Assembly (NCBI RefSeq): GCF_008830365.1
Contig: NZ_WBKI01000003.1
Location: 431,990-495,989 of the forward strand
DNA length: 64,000 nt
Source of the DNA: Serratia proteamaculans
Lineage (GTDB): Bacteria > Pseudomonadota > Gammaproteobacteria > Enterobacterales > Enterobacteriaceae
Direction of reading: 5' to 3'
The stretch's first letter is position 1, and each line of letters opens with the position of its first letter. Both the position numbers and the translations under genes were made by a program. Positions 20,912-32,063 of this stretch are shown here, in pieces. The notes beneath the pieces were generated by a model that saw only the letters and a list, made by a program, of their open reading frames with translations, ran no database searches and had not been told where the DNA came from.

Positions 20912-22192
20912 TCATACTATAAAGTTAATCAGATCCTGTTCCTGTTTGCAGATGCGACGCCATTCGACGATGGGCATACGCACCACCACGCCAATGCTGC
21001 CGTCTTCTTCGTTCCACTCTTTCTCAATTGCCTGAAGCTGGTAAAAACGGCTACGAAGACGGCCTGCCTCTGGCGGTAAGCGCAGCTCATAATGCGCGAT
21101 TTCCCCCGATAAGCGCTCCGTCAACGCCTGATACAGCAACGGGATACCTTCACCGCTGGCGGCGGACAGCCACACCCGGATCGGTAAGTTTTCATCGTTG
21201 CGGTCGATACGCGGAACAAAATCATCCAGCATATCTATTTTGTTCATCACTAACAGTGTAGGGATCTCATCCGAGTCAATCTCTGCCAGCACGGTATTTA
21301 CCGCTTCAATGTTTTCATCGACACGGGTATCCGCGGCGTCGATTACATGTAACAGCAAAGAGGCCTGACGCGTTTCTTGCAGCGTTGCCTTGAAGGCGGC
21401 CACCAGATCGTGCGGCAGGTGCCGGATAAAGCCTACGGTATCCGCCAACACGGTATCGCCCACATCGGCCACATCAATGCGCCGCAAGGTTGGATCCAGG
21501 GTGGCAAATAGCTGGTCTGCAGCATAGACATCAGCAGACGTTATTCGATTAAACAGGGTGGATTTACCGGCGTTGGTGTATCCCACCAGCGATACGGTTG
21601 GCACTTCAGCACGGGTACGCGCACGTCGGCCCTGTTCACGCTGCTTAGCTACCCGCTCCAGGCGGCGTAGAATCAAGCTAATGCGATCGCGTAACAGACG
21701 ACGGTCGGTCTCTAACTGGGTTTCCCCTGGCCCGCGCAGGCCAATCCCCCCTTTTTGACGCTCAAGGTGCGTCCAGCCACGAACCAAACGCGTGGCGATG
21801 TGACGCAGCTGCGCCAGCTCTACCTGCAGCTTACCTTCATGGGTACGGGCACGCTGGGCAAAGATGTCTAGAATCAACCCGGTGCGATCGATCACCCGGC
21901 ATTCGCACAGGCGTTCAAGGTTTCTCTCTTGCGCCGCAGAAAGGGAGTGATCAAACAGGACAACAGATGCGCCACTGGCTTTTACCGCATCTGCAATTTC
22001 TTCGGCCTTTCCTTCACCGACAAAGTACTTGGGATGTGGGGCTTTGCGGCTACCAGTCACCACTTGCAAAGCTTCGACACCCGCAGAGGACACCAGGGAT
22101 TCGAACTCACTGAGATCTTCTGTATCTTTGTCTTGCGAGAAATAGATATGAACCAGGACGGCCTGCTCACCGGCTTCATAACGGTCAAACAA
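20912..22192 (-). CDS. hflX: Ribosome-rescue GTPase HflX
   Basis: HflX is a GTPase that splits stalled 70S ribosomes and is important after heat stress. The 426-residue protein begins MFDRYEAGEQAVLVHIYF, has the HflX-specific N-terminal domain (GSRKAPHPKYFVGEGKAEEI), the glycine-rich linker (GGIGLRGPGETQLETDRR) and the G domain with GYTNAGKST (P loop), DTVGFI (G3) and NKID (G4). It follows hfq; a long hairpin lies in the 95-base gap. Confidence 0.96.
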   Translation of the reverse strand: MFDRYEAGEQAVLVHIYFSQDKDTEDLSEFESLVSSAGVEALQVVTGSRKAPHPKYFVGEGKAEEIADAVKASGASVVLFDHSLSAAQERNLERLCECRVIDRTGLILDIFAQRARTHEGKLQVELAQLRHIATRLVRGWTHLERQKGGIGLRGPGETQLETDRRLLRDRISLILRRLERVAKQREQGRRARTRAEVPTVSLVGYTNAGKSTLFNRITSADVYAADQLFATLDPTLRRIDVADVGDTVLADTVGFIRHLPHDLVAAFKATLQETRQASLLLHVIDAADTRVDENIEAVNTVLAEIDSDEIPTLLVMNKIDMLDDFVPRIDRNDENLPIRVWLSAASGEGIPLLYQALTERLSGEIAHYELRLPPEAGRLRSRFYQLQAIEKEWNEEDGSIGVVVRMPIVEWRRICKQEQDLINFIV

Positions 22193-22226
22193 GCGTGCAA
22201 CCTCTCAAACGGGAACCCGTGAGTTT

Positions 22227-22263
22227 GGGGGACATAAACAGCCCACGGCTGCTTATGCTCCCC
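22227..22263 (-). other. Long RNA hairpin in the hfq-hflX gap
   Basis: Read on the minus strand, two 17-base arms pair around a 3-base loop with two G-T pairs and one mismatch (inner pairs CAGCC/GGCTG, outer GGGG/CCCC). No T-run follows, so a processing site or a barrier to exonucleases fits better than termination. Confidence 0.6.
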
Positions 22264-22287
22264 GTCATGGTTGACTCGCAACGCGCT

Positions 22288-22608
<321 letters not shown>

Positions 22609-22710
22609 TTATTTGCTTGTTGTTTTTAACTAAGAACCTGTCGGCTCTAAAATAAACGACCTAAAAAATTTGCGCGCTGAATACTCATCAATTGTACACA
22701 ATCACTCAAC

Positions 22711-23652
22711 CTATGCACTAACAACCTGTATTACCGAGTCCAAAGCCTCTCCCGGCTTCTCGCTGTCCAGCCAATGTACCGAGTCCCAGCCTCGTAACCA
22801 GGTCATTTGGCGCTTGGCCAACTGACGCGTTGCGCAAATACCACGATAAACCATCTCATCGTAACTAATTTCGCCAGACAAATATGACCACATCTGGCGA
22901 TAACCGACACAGCGAATGGAAGGCAAATCCGTATGCAAATCACCCCGTGCAAAAAGTGCACGCGCTTCCGTTTCAAAACCTGCCGCCAACATTTGATGGT
23001 ACCGCAGCTCGATACGTTGATGAATCAACTCACGGCTGGTCGGTGCTATCGCAAATTGGTGAACATGATACGGCAACGATTCACCCGAAATTTTAGTCAG
23101 TTCCGTTAAAGTTTTACCCGAAATAAAAAAAACTTCCAGTGCTCTGGACAGTCTCTGCGGATCATTCGGATGAATTCTCAATGCCGCAACCGGGTCAATC
23201 TCTTGTAACTGACGGTGTAAAACGTCCCAACCCTGCTCTGCCGCCTGCTGTTCGATGCGTTCGCGCACCGCCGGATCTGCGGGCGGCAACGGCGATAATC
23301 CTTCCAGCAACGCCTTGAAATAAAGCATGGTGCCACCCACCAGCAGCGGGATACGCCCGGCAGCGGTAATGGCAGCCATTTCTTTCAGTGCGTCGGCACG
23401 AAAATCCGCAGCGGAGTAGGCCTCGGCAGGATCGCGTATATCAATCAGCTGATGCGGCGCCTGCGCCAATTCTTCAGCGCTCGGTTTGGCCGTGCCGATA
23501 TCCATACCGCGGTAAATCAGCGCGGAATCCACGCTGATCAATTCCACAGGCAGGCGTTCACGCAGCGCGATCGCCAAAGCGGTTTTGCCCGAGGCGGTCG
23601 GCCCCATGATAAAAATAGCCGGGGGACGTGGTGTCATTTCAGTTTCAATCAT
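22711..23652 (-). CDS. miaA: tRNA dimethylallyltransferase MiaA
   Basis: MiaA transfers a dimethylallyl group to N6 of A37 in tRNAs that read codons starting with U. The 313-residue protein carries the P loop ([10 protein letters not shown]), [16 protein letters not shown], the DSR-type region ([10 protein letters not shown]), [14 protein letters not shown] and the zinc-less core ending [17 protein letters not shown] 23652 is preferred, as [14 protein letters not shown] aligns with the E. coli N-terminus; the longer open frame lies inside mutL. It overlaps the mutL end by eight bases, indicating coupling. Confidence 0.95.
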   Translation of the reverse strand: MIETEMTPRPPAIFIMGPTASGKTALAIALRERLPVELISVDSALIYRGMDIGTAKPSAEELAQAPHQLIDIRDPAEAYSAADFRADALKEMAAITAAGRIPLLVGGTMLYFKALLEGLSPLPPADPAVRERIEQQAAEQGWDVLHRQLQEIDPVAALRIHPNDPQRLSRALEVFFISGKTLTELTKISGESLPYHVHQFAIAPTSRELIHQRIELRYHQMLAAGFETEARALFARGDLHTDLPSIRCVGYRQMWSYLSGEISYDEMVYRGICATRQLAKRQMTWLRGWDSVHWLDSEKPGEALDSVIQVVSA

Positions 23653-25522
23653 GCCTAAGTGCTGCCAGTGCAGCCTGTAAATCAACAGGTTGTAAAAGTC
23701 CGCTCGGTGGTGATTTGACCAGCTGCGGGCAAAGTCGTTCAACGTCGGTCAACAATTGTATCGCTTGCGAGGTATTCCATTGCTCATGTTCGCTCCCTAA
23801 ATGGCGGGCGAACCAGGTAGCCAATACCGCGGGCGACATCTCCTGATGCTCGGCCAAGTAGCCTAACAGTTCGGGTATCAGTTTTTGTAAATTTTGTTGG
23901 CGTAATGGTAAAGGTACTGCGCGCAGCGTCACACGCCCATGATCTGACTGCAGATCCAGCCCCATTTTTACCAATAGCGGCTGATGGTGCACACAGGCAG
24001 CCGCCTCTTGCTTGTTCAACGTCAGCTTGATCGGGATCAGCAGCGGCTGAGGCCGCAAACCTTCTGGCGAAGGATTGAGTTGCGCCTGGCGTAGCCAGCG
24101 TTCGGCCACCGGCAGATTAAGCAACATCAATTGCTGACGGTTTTCAATCAGCGCATAGCAGGGAGGGTAGATCATCAGCACCCGACCGAAACTGTGCTGA
24201 CTGCCGGCCAGCGGCGTTTCCTGCTCGGTTTTTACCGGAGGGAACAGCGGCTGTTTCGGTGTTTCTTGCCGTAGAGGCTCAGCAGCCGGAGTGGCCTGCA
24301 ACAGTTTGCTGTACAGCTCACCTTCACGTTTCTGATAACCACCGCCCGAATGATAAGCAGGTTGTGGCGCACGCTCACGCGCGACGGCAGGTTCGGTCGA
24401 TGCGGTTTCGCGGCGCGGTGCCGGCTGCGAGAAATGGTTGCCACCGGCGGCGACGCGGTTTTCCGGCTGCCAGACGGGTGCAGATGGCTGATCTGTTTCC
24501 TCGGCCAGCGGCAATGGTGCATTGCCAACCTGCTGCAATACGGTGGTTACCGCCTGATAGATAAAGTCGTGCACCAGCCGCGCCTGATGGAAACGCACTT
24601 CGTGCTTGGCCGGATGGACATTCACGTCCACCTGATGCGGGTCAACCTCGAGATACAGCACATAAGCCGGCTGCTGGTCGTCTTTCAGTTGATCCTGATA
24701 GGCCTGGCGGATGGCGTGATTGATCAAACGATCGCGCATCATGCGGCTGTTGACGTAGCAATATTGCATTTCGCCCAGTTGGCGCACGCCGGCAGGATCG
24801 GCCACCCAACCGCGAATGGTCAGATCACCGTGCTGCCAGGATATGTTCAACGCATGCTGTAAAAAAGCCGGTCCACAAATGCTGCCCAGGCGACGCTCGT
24901 ACTGGCTTTCATCTTTCGCCGCACGATACTGGCGCATCAGTTTGCCATTGTGGCTCAGGTTAATTGCCACATCAAAGCGTGCCAGCGCAATGCGTCGCAC
25001 CACTTCATCGATATGGCCGAATTCGGTTTTCTCGGTGCGCATAAATTTGCGCCGCGCCGGGGTGTTGTAGAACAGATCCAAAACTTCCAGCGTGCTGCCT
25101 GTCGGGTGCGCCGCTGGTTTGACCGTCACCGCCTGATCGCGGCCTTCGGCATAAGCCTGCCAGGCTTCGGTTTGTTCTGCGGTGCGAGAAGTGAGAGTCA
25201 AACGGGAAACCGAGCTGATGCTGGCTAAAGCTTCACCGCGAAAGCCGAGGCTGACAATGGCTTCCAAATCATCGAGGGTGCTGATTTTACTGGTGGCATG
25301 ACGGGCCAGCGCCAGAGCCAAGTCATCCTTGCCAATACCGCAGCCGTTATCGCGGATGCGAATCAGCTTGGCGCCACCGCGTTCGATATCAATATCAATG
25401 CGCGTCGCCCCGGCATCCAGACTGTTTTCCACCAGTTCCTTGACCACAGACGCGGGGCGCTCGACCACTTCACCGGCGGCAATCTGGTTGGCAAGCTGGG
25501 GCGGTAACACCTGGATGGGCAT
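23645..25522 (-). CDS. mutL: DNA mismatch repair protein MutL
   Basis: MutL couples mismatch recognition by MutS to MutH nicking and UvrD unwinding. The 625-residue protein has a GHKL ATPase domain with motifs [26 protein letters not shown] and [11 protein letters not shown], the transducer domain ([22 protein letters not shown]), a proline- and glutamine-rich linker (about 335-430) and a C-terminal dimerisation domain. The endonuclease motif of non-MutH bacteria is absent, as expected in Enterobacterales. It follows amiB by 22 bases. Confidence 0.96.
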   Translation of the reverse strand: MPIQVLPPQLANQIAAGEVVERPASVVKELVENSLDAGATRIDIDIERGGAKLIRIRDNGCGIGKDDLALALARHATSKISTLDDLEAIVSLGFRGEALASISSVSRLTLTSRTAEQTEAWQAYAEGRDQAVTVKPAAHPTGSTLEVLDLFYNTPARRKFMRTEKTEFGHIDEVVRRIALARFDVAINLSHNGKLMRQYRAAKDESQYERRLGSICGPAFLQHALNISWQHGDLTIRGWVADPAGVRQLGEMQYCYVNSRMMRDRLINHAIRQAYQDQLKDDQQPAYVLYLEVDPHQVDVNVHPAKHEVRFHQARLVHDFIYQAVTTVLQQVGNAPLPLAEETDQPSAPVWQPENRVAAGGNHFSQPAPRRETASTEPAVARERAPQPAYHSGGGYQKREGELYSKLLQATPAAEPLRQETPKQPLFPPVKTEQETPLAGSQHSFGRVLMIYPPCYALIENRQQLMLLNLPVAERWLRQAQLNPSPEGLRPQPLLIPIKLTLNKQEAAACVHHQPLLVKMGLDLQSDHGRVTLRAVPLPLRQQNLQKLIPELLGYLAEHQEMSPAVLATWFARHLGSEHEQWNTSQAIQLLTDVERLCPQLVKSPPSGLLQPVDLQAALAALRHD

Positions 25523-25544
25523 GCTGACTCCTGTAATGTGGGCA

Positions 25545-27344
25545 CTAGGCCTGCGGAATGGTCAGCGTCCGATCCAGCGGCGCGACGTCCGACTTCAGTT
25601 TATTCACGCGTTTCAGGTCGCTGACGCTGACACCATAACGACTGGCAATAGATGTCAAAGTATCACCGCGGCTCACTTTGTGCTTCGACGGCTTCTTCAC
25701 GCTGGGCTTGGCCTTGGCGACCGTGTTGGCAGCGGCAGTTTTACCCGCCGGTACTTTGAGGCGCTGGCCGACCCACACGCCATCCTTCTTCAGCTTGTTC
25801 AACTCACGCAACGCCGCCATGGTGGTGCCATAACTGTCGGCGATACCGGAGAGCGTTTCCGCCCGTTTCACCACGTGAATCTGTGTTTTACCGCTAATGC
25901 GGCTGCTGCCGGTCGAACTGACGATCGGTGCAGGCTGACTGACGTCTGGTGTTGAGGAGTTAACCGCCGCTGCGACGTCCAGCGGTCGGTTTTCCACCTT
26001 TGGGTCGGCTTGTAGCGGATGCGCCAGGAAATAACTGCGCAGGCCGTTATGGATCGCCTTGGCAATTTTTTCCTGATACGCGCTACTGCCGAGCAGCCGC
26101 TCCTCCGTGCTATTACTGATAAATCCTGTTTCCACCAGCAATGATGGAATGTCCGGCGAACGCAACACGCCAAGGCTGGCATGTTCCGGACGACGTTTAT
26201 GCAATGAACCGACGCTCTGCAACTGCTGCAAGACTTTAACCGCGACATCGTAACCCACGCGTTGCGAGTGACCGAACTGCAGATCCAGCACCGCCTGGCT
26301 CAGGTAAGGGTCCGCCTGGCTGTTGGCCAGCAGATCACCCGCCCCACCCAGTAATTCAGACTGTTTCTCATGCTGTTCCAGCCAGCCCGCCATCTCACTG
26401 TTGGCGCGGCGGTTGGACAACACCCAAACCGAGGCCCCATTGGCACTGCGGTTTGGCGCAGCATCGGCGTGAATGGAGATCAGCACGTTTGCGCCCTGCT
26501 TACGCGCCACGTCGGAACGTCCCATCACCGAGATGAAGTAGTCGCCATTACGGGTTAAGACTGGTTTGAATTGAGGATCGGCATCCAGCAACGCCTGCAG
26601 GCGACGAGCGATGGCAATAGTGACATTTTTCTCTTTCAGACCGTTCGGCCCGATGGCACCCGGATCCTGACCGCCGTGACCGGCATCAATCGCCACCACG
26701 ACCCGATCGCCGGAACCTGCGGAAACGCGGCTGCTGCGCGGCGTAACTTCCGATGCGGTACCTGCAACCACTGTTGGCTTATTGGTGAAGGGGTTCGAAC
26801 CGCTCGGTGCTTTACGCACCGGGACTGGCTCAGGCTCAGGTTCACTCACCACCGGCGTTTGGCCTGTTGGCTGGCTCACGGCCACCGGAGCAGGCACCGG
26901 CACCGGGGCTTTACGCACGACATTTGTATTCGCACGGCCTTCGGCGGCAATGGTAAACACCACGGTATAAATACTGCCGCTCTGGCGTGTCGCCACCCGG
27001 GTCTTCGCGCGCTGGGTCAGATCAAACACCAACCGCACGCTCTGGGCATCTTTCGGCGTACTGGAGCGAATGCTTTTCACCAGGTTTTGTCCGCTAAAAT
27101 TCAGCGGCAGACCGCCAACTTTGCCTTTCTGGTTAACGTCCAGGACCACCCGGTCAGGTCCGTGCAAAGGGAAGAAGGCATAATCCGGCGGGCCATTGAA
27201 GCTCACCGAAACCGTAGCTTCGCGCTGGGCATTGGTGACTTTAATATCAGACAGCGACGATGCCGCCAGCGCACTGGCCGCACCCAAGGGCCCCAATACG
27301 GCGATCAGGGCGATTACGAGTAGTTTTCTCAACGCATACGTCAT
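25545..27344 (-). CDS. amiB: N-acetylmuramoyl-L-alanine amidase AmiB with two LysM domains
   Basis: AmiB cleaves stem peptides from septal peptidoglycan for daughter-cell separation and needs EnvC activation in E. coli. The 599-residue product has a signal peptide (ending SALAAS), an AMIN targeting domain (about 30-135), a proline/valine-rich linker, the Amidase_3 zinc domain ([36 protein letters not shown]) and two C-terminal LysM repeats ([15 protein letters not shown] and [15 protein letters not shown]). E. coli AmiB is about 445 residues with one LysM; the extra repeat explains much of the difference. It starts seven bases after the tsaE stop. Confidence 0.95.
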   Translation of the reverse strand: MTYALRKLLVIALIAVLGPLGAASALAASSLSDIKVTNAQREATVSVSFNGPPDYAFFPLHGPDRVVLDVNQKGKVGGLPLNFSGQNLVKSIRSSTPKDAQSVRLVFDLTQRAKTRVATRQSGSIYTVVFTIAAEGRANTNVVRKAPVPVPAPVAVSQPTGQTPVVSEPEPEPVPVRKAPSGSNPFTNKPTVVAGTASEVTPRSSRVSAGSGDRVVVAIDAGHGGQDPGAIGPNGLKEKNVTIAIARRLQALLDADPQFKPVLTRNGDYFISVMGRSDVARKQGANVLISIHADAAPNRSANGASVWVLSNRRANSEMAGWLEQHEKQSELLGGAGDLLANSQADPYLSQAVLDLQFGHSQRVGYDVAVKVLQQLQSVGSLHKRRPEHASLGVLRSPDIPSLLVETGFISNSTEERLLGSSAYQEKIAKAIHNGLRSYFLAHPLQADPKVENRPLDVAAAVNSSTPDVSQPAPIVSSTGSSRISGKTQIHVVKRAETLSGIADSYGTTMAALRELNKLKKDGVWVGQRLKVPAGKTAAANTVAKAKPSVKKPSKHKVSRGDTLTSIASRYGVSVSDLKRVNKLKSDVAPLDRTLTIPQA

Positions 27345-27351
27345 TGCGGCG

Positions 27352-27822
27352 TCATTCCTGTGGCCCGTGAATACGGTCTAAAAGCTGGCTGCCGTAGGCG
27401 GAAACCGCCTGAATTTTTGCCTCTCGCCCCTGATCCTGATAGCTGAGATGCAGTTCCAGATCCGGTTCCGGCAATACGCCCGTGCCCTGCTGTGGCCATT
27501 CCACCAGGCAAATGGCATCCTGCGCAAAATAATCGCGAATACCCATAAATTCGAGTTCTTCCGGATCGGCTAAGCGATACAGATCAAAATGGTACACCGC
27601 CAGCGGTTGCAGCGCATACGGCTCCACCAGCGTGTAAGTTGGGCTTTTAACGTTGCCCTGATGCCCCAATGCCTGCAGGAAACCCCGGCTGAAGGTGGTT
27701 TTACCGGCACCCAGGTCACCATAAAGATAAATTACGCTGGCACGATCGCACGCCTTAGCCAAGACGGCTCCCAATGCGACAGTCGCTGCCTCATCCGGCA
27801 GAGGTAAAACGAGTTCTTTCAT
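27352..27822 (-). CDS. tsaE: tRNA threonylcarbamoyladenosine biosynthesis ATPase TsaE
   Basis: TsaE is the ATPase of the TsaBDE complex that places t6A at position 37 of ANN-decoding tRNAs. The 156-residue product has the P loop [13 protein letters not shown], the substrate loop [10 protein letters not shown], and [18 protein letters not shown] with the conserved acidic residues. It lies between nnr (14-base gap) and amiB (7-base gap) in the conserved superoperon. Confidence 0.96.
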   Translation of the reverse strand: MKELVLPLPDEAATVALGAVLAKACDRASVIYLYGDLGAGKTTFSRGFLQALGHQGNVKSPTYTLVEPYALQPLAVYHFDLYRLADPEELEFMGIRDYFAQDAICLVEWPQQGTGVLPEPDLELHLSYQDQGREAKIQAVSAYGSQLLDRIHGPQE

Positions 27823-27836
27823 TCGATAGTTTCTAT

Positions 27837-29348
27837 TTATGCCAACTCAGGATTAACGTAATAAGGAATTTCAGGCAGTAAATCACTCGCCAGCATCCCC
27901 CTGATTCCTTGTCTTGCCGCCACGCGATCGGCGGCTGCGCCATGCACCACACATCCGGCACAGGCAGCATCATACAGCGAGAGCTTTTGCCCCAGCAAAC
28001 CGCCGATGATGCCCGACAGGACATCACCCATCCCGCCAGAAGCCATGCCGGCATTGCCGACGTCAGCGATCGCCATTTGGCCTTGCCGATCGGCAATCAG
28101 CGTGCCGGCACCTTTCAGCACGGCTATGCCACCGTATTGCGCCACCAGGTTACGCACTGCAAGTAAGCGATCACTCTCAATCTCGGCGGTACGGCACCCC
28201 AATAGGCGTGCCGCCTCCCCAGGATGCGGGGTAATCACACGATTCTGACGCTTCTCGGGGTTTAATGCCAGTAAGTTAAGCGCATCCGCGTCCCATAACG
28301 CCGGTTTATCACTGGCTTGCAATACTTTCAGCGCATTCCTACCCCATTCTCCCTGACCTAATCCCGGTCCCACGACCAGCACATCAGCCCACTCGAGTGC
28401 CTGTTGCAGCGCCTCATCACTCAAAGGCTGCACCATCAGCTCAGGTCTGGCGGTCAGCAAGGGTCCAACATGCTCAATGTGAGTGAGTACTCGCACCAGT
28501 CCTGCACCGCTGCGTAATGCCGCTTCTGCCGCCATACGTATCGCGCCACCAAAGCCGTGATCGCCACCGACCACCAGCAGACGCCCTTGTTCACCTTTAT
28601 GTGAGCAGGGACGACGCGGTTTCAGCCACTGGGGCAAGGACTCGGCAGTAAGCCGCTGAATCTGTGTCGGTTGCTTCGCCAACCAGCCAGATAATCCTAG
28701 CGTACTCTGATGAAGTTGCCCGACCCAGTCACGGGCCTGACCGGTCAACAGGCCCGGTTTGAGGGCAATAAACGTCATAGTGTGCCTGGCGCGGATCACC
28801 GCCCCAGGCGCAGCGCCGCTTTCAGCCAACAGGCCAGAGGGAATGTCGAGTGCGATAACCGGTGCGGGGTGGCGATTAGCGGTTTCAATCAGGGCAGGGT
28901 ACGGCGCTCGTGGTGCGCTGCTCAACCCGGTGCCAAGCAGGCCGTCGATAATCAGGTCGATGCTTTCCGGCCAATGGCTCTCAGCCGGAAGAATTTCGCC
29001 GCCAGCAGCCAGCCAGGCCTGCCGTGCTTCGGCAGCCTCAGGCGGCAGTGGGCGCGTGCCTTCGCAGGCGATCAGGCTGACCTTGACACCAGCCGCCGCA
29101 GCCAGTCTGGCGACCACGTAACCGTCACCGCCATTGTTGCCATGACCGCACAGCACCAGCCAGTGGTGGCCGGCCGGGTATTGGTCAAGCGCCAGGGTAT
29201 AAGCGGCCTCTCCGGCACGTTGCATCAGTTGGTATAGTGAAATACCTTGCGAGGCGGCGGCGCGGGCTTCCGCACGCCGGATCCAGTCCGCAGACCAGAC
29301 AGAGTGTGATAAACTGTCAGAGTATTGTTTTTCACTGTGGCCCGTCAT
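27837..29348 (-). CDS. nnr: Bifunctional NAD(P)HX epimerase/dehydratase
   Basis: Nnr repairs hydrated NADH and NADPH. Its N-terminal YjeF_N domain epimerises S/R-NAD(P)HX (about residues 1-215: [39 protein letters not shown]) and its C-terminal ribokinase-like domain is the ADP-dependent dehydratase ([59 protein letters not shown]). The 503-residue length is typical. Its ATG overlaps the ATG of the divergent queG by two bases, so its ribosome binding site lies within the start of queG. Confidence 0.95.
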   Translation of the reverse strand: MTGHSEKQYSDSLSHSVWSADWIRRAEARAAASQGISLYQLMQRAGEAAYTLALDQYPAGHHWLVLCGHGNNGGDGYVVARLAAAAGVKVSLIACEGTRPLPPEAAEARQAWLAAGGEILPAESHWPESIDLIIDGLLGTGLSSAPRAPYPALIETANRHPAPVIALDIPSGLLAESGAAPGAVIRARHTMTFIALKPGLLTGQARDWVGQLHQSTLGLSGWLAKQPTQIQRLTAESLPQWLKPRRPCSHKGEQGRLLVVGGDHGFGGAIRMAAEAALRSGAGLVRVLTHIEHVGPLLTARPELMVQPLSDEALQQALEWADVLVVGPGLGQGEWGRNALKVLQASDKPALWDADALNLLALNPEKRQNRVITPHPGEAARLLGCRTAEIESDRLLAVRNLVAQYGGIAVLKGAGTLIADRQGQMAIADVGNAGMASGGMGDVLSGIIGGLLGQKLSLYDAACAGCVVHGAAADRVAARQGIRGMLASDLLPEIPYYVNPELA

Positions 29349-30486
29349 GACTCACCCCCTCGATCTCAATCAGCTAGCCCAACATATCAAGCAATGGGGC
29401 CAATCGCTAGGATTCCAGCAGGTAGGCATCTGCGACACCGATCTCAGCGCGGAAGAGCCCAAACTGCAGGCGTGGCTGGACAAACAATACCACGGCGAAA
29501 TGGAATGGATGGCGCGCCACGGCATGCTGCGCGCCCGGCCGCATGAGCTACTGCCCGGCACGCTGCGAGTCATCAGTGTTCGCATGAACTACCTGCCGGC
29601 CAAAGCGGCCTTTGCCAGCACATTACAAAACCCTGAATTGGGCTATGTCAGCCGCTATGCGCTGGGGCGGGACTATCACAAACTGCTGCGCCAACGGCTG
29701 AAAAAGCTCGGCGACCAGATCCAGGCCTATTGCGGCGAGCTAAATTTTCGCCCTTTTGTTGACTCCGCACCGGTGATGGAACGCGCCTTGGCCTCCAAGG
29801 CCGGGATTGGCTGGGTTGGTAAACACTCACTCATTCTCAATCGCGAAGCCGGTTCCTGGTTCTTTCTCGGCGAACTGCTGATCGATTTGCCCCTGCCGGT
29901 AGACAAGCCGCAACAGGAACAATGTGGCCGCTGTGTCGCCTGTATCACCACCTGCCCGACCGGCGCCATCGTCGCGCCCTACACGGTGGACGCCCGACGC
30001 TGCATCTCCTACCTCACCATCGAACTGGAGGGCGCGATCCCGGAAGAGTTCCGCCCACTGTTAGGCAACCGTATTTACGGCTGCGATGATTGCCAACTGA
30101 TCTGCCCGTGGAACCGTTTCTCACAGCTCACAGACGAAGATGACTTCAGCCCACGAGCTGCGTTGCATGCGCCGCAACTGATTGAACTGTTCGATTGGAC
30201 GGAAGAGAAATTCCTGCGCATTACCGAAGGGTCCGCTATCCGGCGAATCGGCCATTTGCGCTGGTTGCGTAATATTGCCGTGGCATTAGGCAATGCCCCT
30301 TATCAGGATGCGATAGTCATTGCGCTGCGCTCCCGGTTGGAACAGGACGCCATGCTGGACGAACATATTCATTGGGCGCTGGAGCAGCAGTTGGGACGGC
30401 GCGAGGCACAGGGTATAGAAGTACAGACAACGCAGAAAAAACGATTGATTCGGGCTGTGGAAAAAGGATTACCGAGGGATGCCTAA
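29347..30486 (+). CDS. queG: Epoxyqueuosine reductase QueG
   Basis: QueG uses cobalamin and two 4Fe-4S clusters to reduce epoxyqueuosine to queuosine in the wobble position of GUN-decoding tRNAs. The 379-residue product shows the catalytic region (FVDSAPVMERALASKAG, GWVGKHSL) and two ferredoxin motifs (CGRCVACITTCPTGAI and CDDCQLICPWN). A C-terminal HEAT-like segment follows (IRRIGHLRWLRNIAVALGN). The ATG at 29347 shares two bases with the divergent nnr start codon. E. coli QueG has the same length. Confidence 0.95.
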   Translation: MTHPLDLNQLAQHIKQWGQSLGFQQVGICDTDLSAEEPKLQAWLDKQYHGEMEWMARHGMLRARPHELLPGTLRVISVRMNYLPAKAAFASTLQNPELGYVSRYALGRDYHKLLRQRLKKLGDQIQAYCGELNFRPFVDSAPVMERALASKAGIGWVGKHSLILNREAGSWFFLGELLIDLPLPVDKPQQEQCGRCVACITTCPTGAIVAPYTVDARRCISYLTIELEGAIPEEFRPLLGNRIYGCDDCQLICPWNRFSQLTDEDDFSPRAALHAPQLIELFDWTEEKFLRITEGSAIRRIGHLRWLRNIAVALGNAPYQDAIVIALRSRLEQDAMLDEHIHWALEQQLGRREAQGIEVQTTQKKRLIRAVEKGLPRDA

Positions 30487-30784
30487 ACCCTTGCTTCCAG
30501 GCCCAACAGTCACTCTGTGGATTTGTGCATAAAAATAAAAATGCTTTGTCTTTCAACTGCAACAAAAAGAGCAAGTGATCGGTATAACGTTTTTCGATAA
30601 ATAAAAATGCTTACAAATCAATGCAATAAATATTTCATTTCTGTGGCGTTGATTTTTTGAGCTGAGGGTATTATGTACGCTACCTGTGGATAAGTCTGTT
30701 CACAACATTTCGACAGGGTATGTATAACGGGACAAGAAGCCGCGCCGATAAAGGCGTTGGACTAAGTTAAACCGAAGATAAAAT

Positions 30785-30860
<76 letters not shown>

Positions 30861-30914
30861 ATTGAGATGCTTGTGCATCCGGCCATCAAACAACAACATG
30901 GCCTTTGAATTTTT

Positions 30915-30990
<76 letters not shown>

Positions 30991-31054
30991 GTCGCATGGG
31001 TACTACCTGATACTTTTTTATTCATCACGCCACATAAAGCAGCATTGTTGAATT

Positions 31055-31130
<76 letters not shown>

Positions 31131-31183
31131 CCGGCGTAACGATGTCGGAACTAAACGAAATTCTTCATCGGTACGGGGTGCGC

Positions 31184-31211
31184 ATTATACGAGAAATCCT
31201 TTCTGCCGCAA
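31184..31211 (-). promoter_or_regulatory. Promoter of the tRNA-Gly operon
   Basis: On the minus strand, TTGCGG (31211-31206), a 16-base spacer and a perfect TATAAT (31189-31184) are followed by GCGCACCCCG. That GC-rich discriminator is typical of stringently controlled stable-RNA promoters. Confidence 0.85.
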
Positions 31212-31276
31212 GCCCCTGAAAGCAAAAAAACACGTTTTTTGTTTGATTGCCGATTAAAGCGCCAAACTGGCTAATT

Positions 31277-31327
31277 AAGCGGCGGGATCGGCCGCTTTTG
31301 ACAATACGACCCCGGTTAAGGGGTCGT
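31277..31327 (-). terminator. Tandem hairpins after orn
   Basis: Going away from orn on the minus strand, ACGACCCC/GGGGTCGT (arms 31306-31313 and 31320-31327) comes first, followed by AAGCGGC/GCCGCTT (arms 31277-31283 and 31291-31297). Neither has a long T-run; together they separate orn from the tRNA promoter. Confidence 0.6.
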
Positions 31328-31334
31328 GCATCCA

Positions 31335-31880
31335 TTACAACTTAATGAAATGCTCACGGTAATAGGCCAATTCGCCCACCGACTCACGGATATCATCCAT
31401 TGCCTGATGAGTGCCCTGCTTTTTAAAACCGCTGAGAATTTCCGGCTTCCAACGGCGCGCCAGCTCTTTCAAGGTACTGACGTCCAGATAGCGGTAATGG
31501 AAGTAGGCTTCCAGCTCAGGCATATAACGGAACAGGAAACGGCGGTCCTGGCCCACACTGTTACCGCAGATCGGTGATTTACCTGCCGGCACCCACTGCT
31601 GCAGGAAGGCAATGGTGGCCTGCTCAGCGGCATGATCATCGAATTGGCTGGCCTTCACCCGCTCCACCAACCCACTGCCGGTATGAGTGCGCACGTTCCA
31701 GTCATCCATCAGGCCAAGCTGCTCATCGGATTGATGCACGGCGATCACCGGCCCTTCCGCAAGAATGTTCAGATTGGCGTCAGTGACCAATGTAGCGATC
31801 TCGATAATACGATCGCGTTCAGGATCCAATCCGGTCATCTCCAGATCGATCCAAATCAGGTTATTTTCGTTTCCTGTCAT
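31335..31880 (-). CDS. orn: Oligoribonuclease
   Basis: Orn degrades RNA fragments of two to five nucleotides to mononucleotides, including pGpG from cyclic-di-GMP breakdown, and is essential in E. coli. The 181-residue product is a DEDDh exonuclease: [16 protein letters not shown] (first D and E), [19 protein letters not shown] and [17 protein letters not shown] (H and last D). The start [10 protein letters not shown] matches E. coli; the longer frame adds 15 unconserved residues. It is divergent from rsgA. Confidence 0.96.
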   Translation of the reverse strand: MTGNENNLIWIDLEMTGLDPERDRIIEIATLVTDANLNILAEGPVIAVHQSDEQLGLMDDWNVRTHTGSGLVERVKASQFDDHAAEQATIAFLQQWVPAGKSPICGNSVGQDRRFLFRYMPELEAYFHYRYLDVSTLKELARRWKPEILSGFKKQGTHQAMDDIRESVGELAYYREHFIKL

Positions 31881-32063
31881 GATATTTCCTGCGTAAAAGC
31901 CAAAAGATAAACAAACTGCAGACAAGGCGGCGACCGGCGCTGGCTATTTACCGACGGAGGTCCGCTGCGCGTAGCGGCTAACAACGGTTATTTAATATAA
32001 AATAGCGTGTATCATAGTCGTTTTGGTCGCCATGAGCGATAAAGCGGATTCAAGTGAGGCGCA

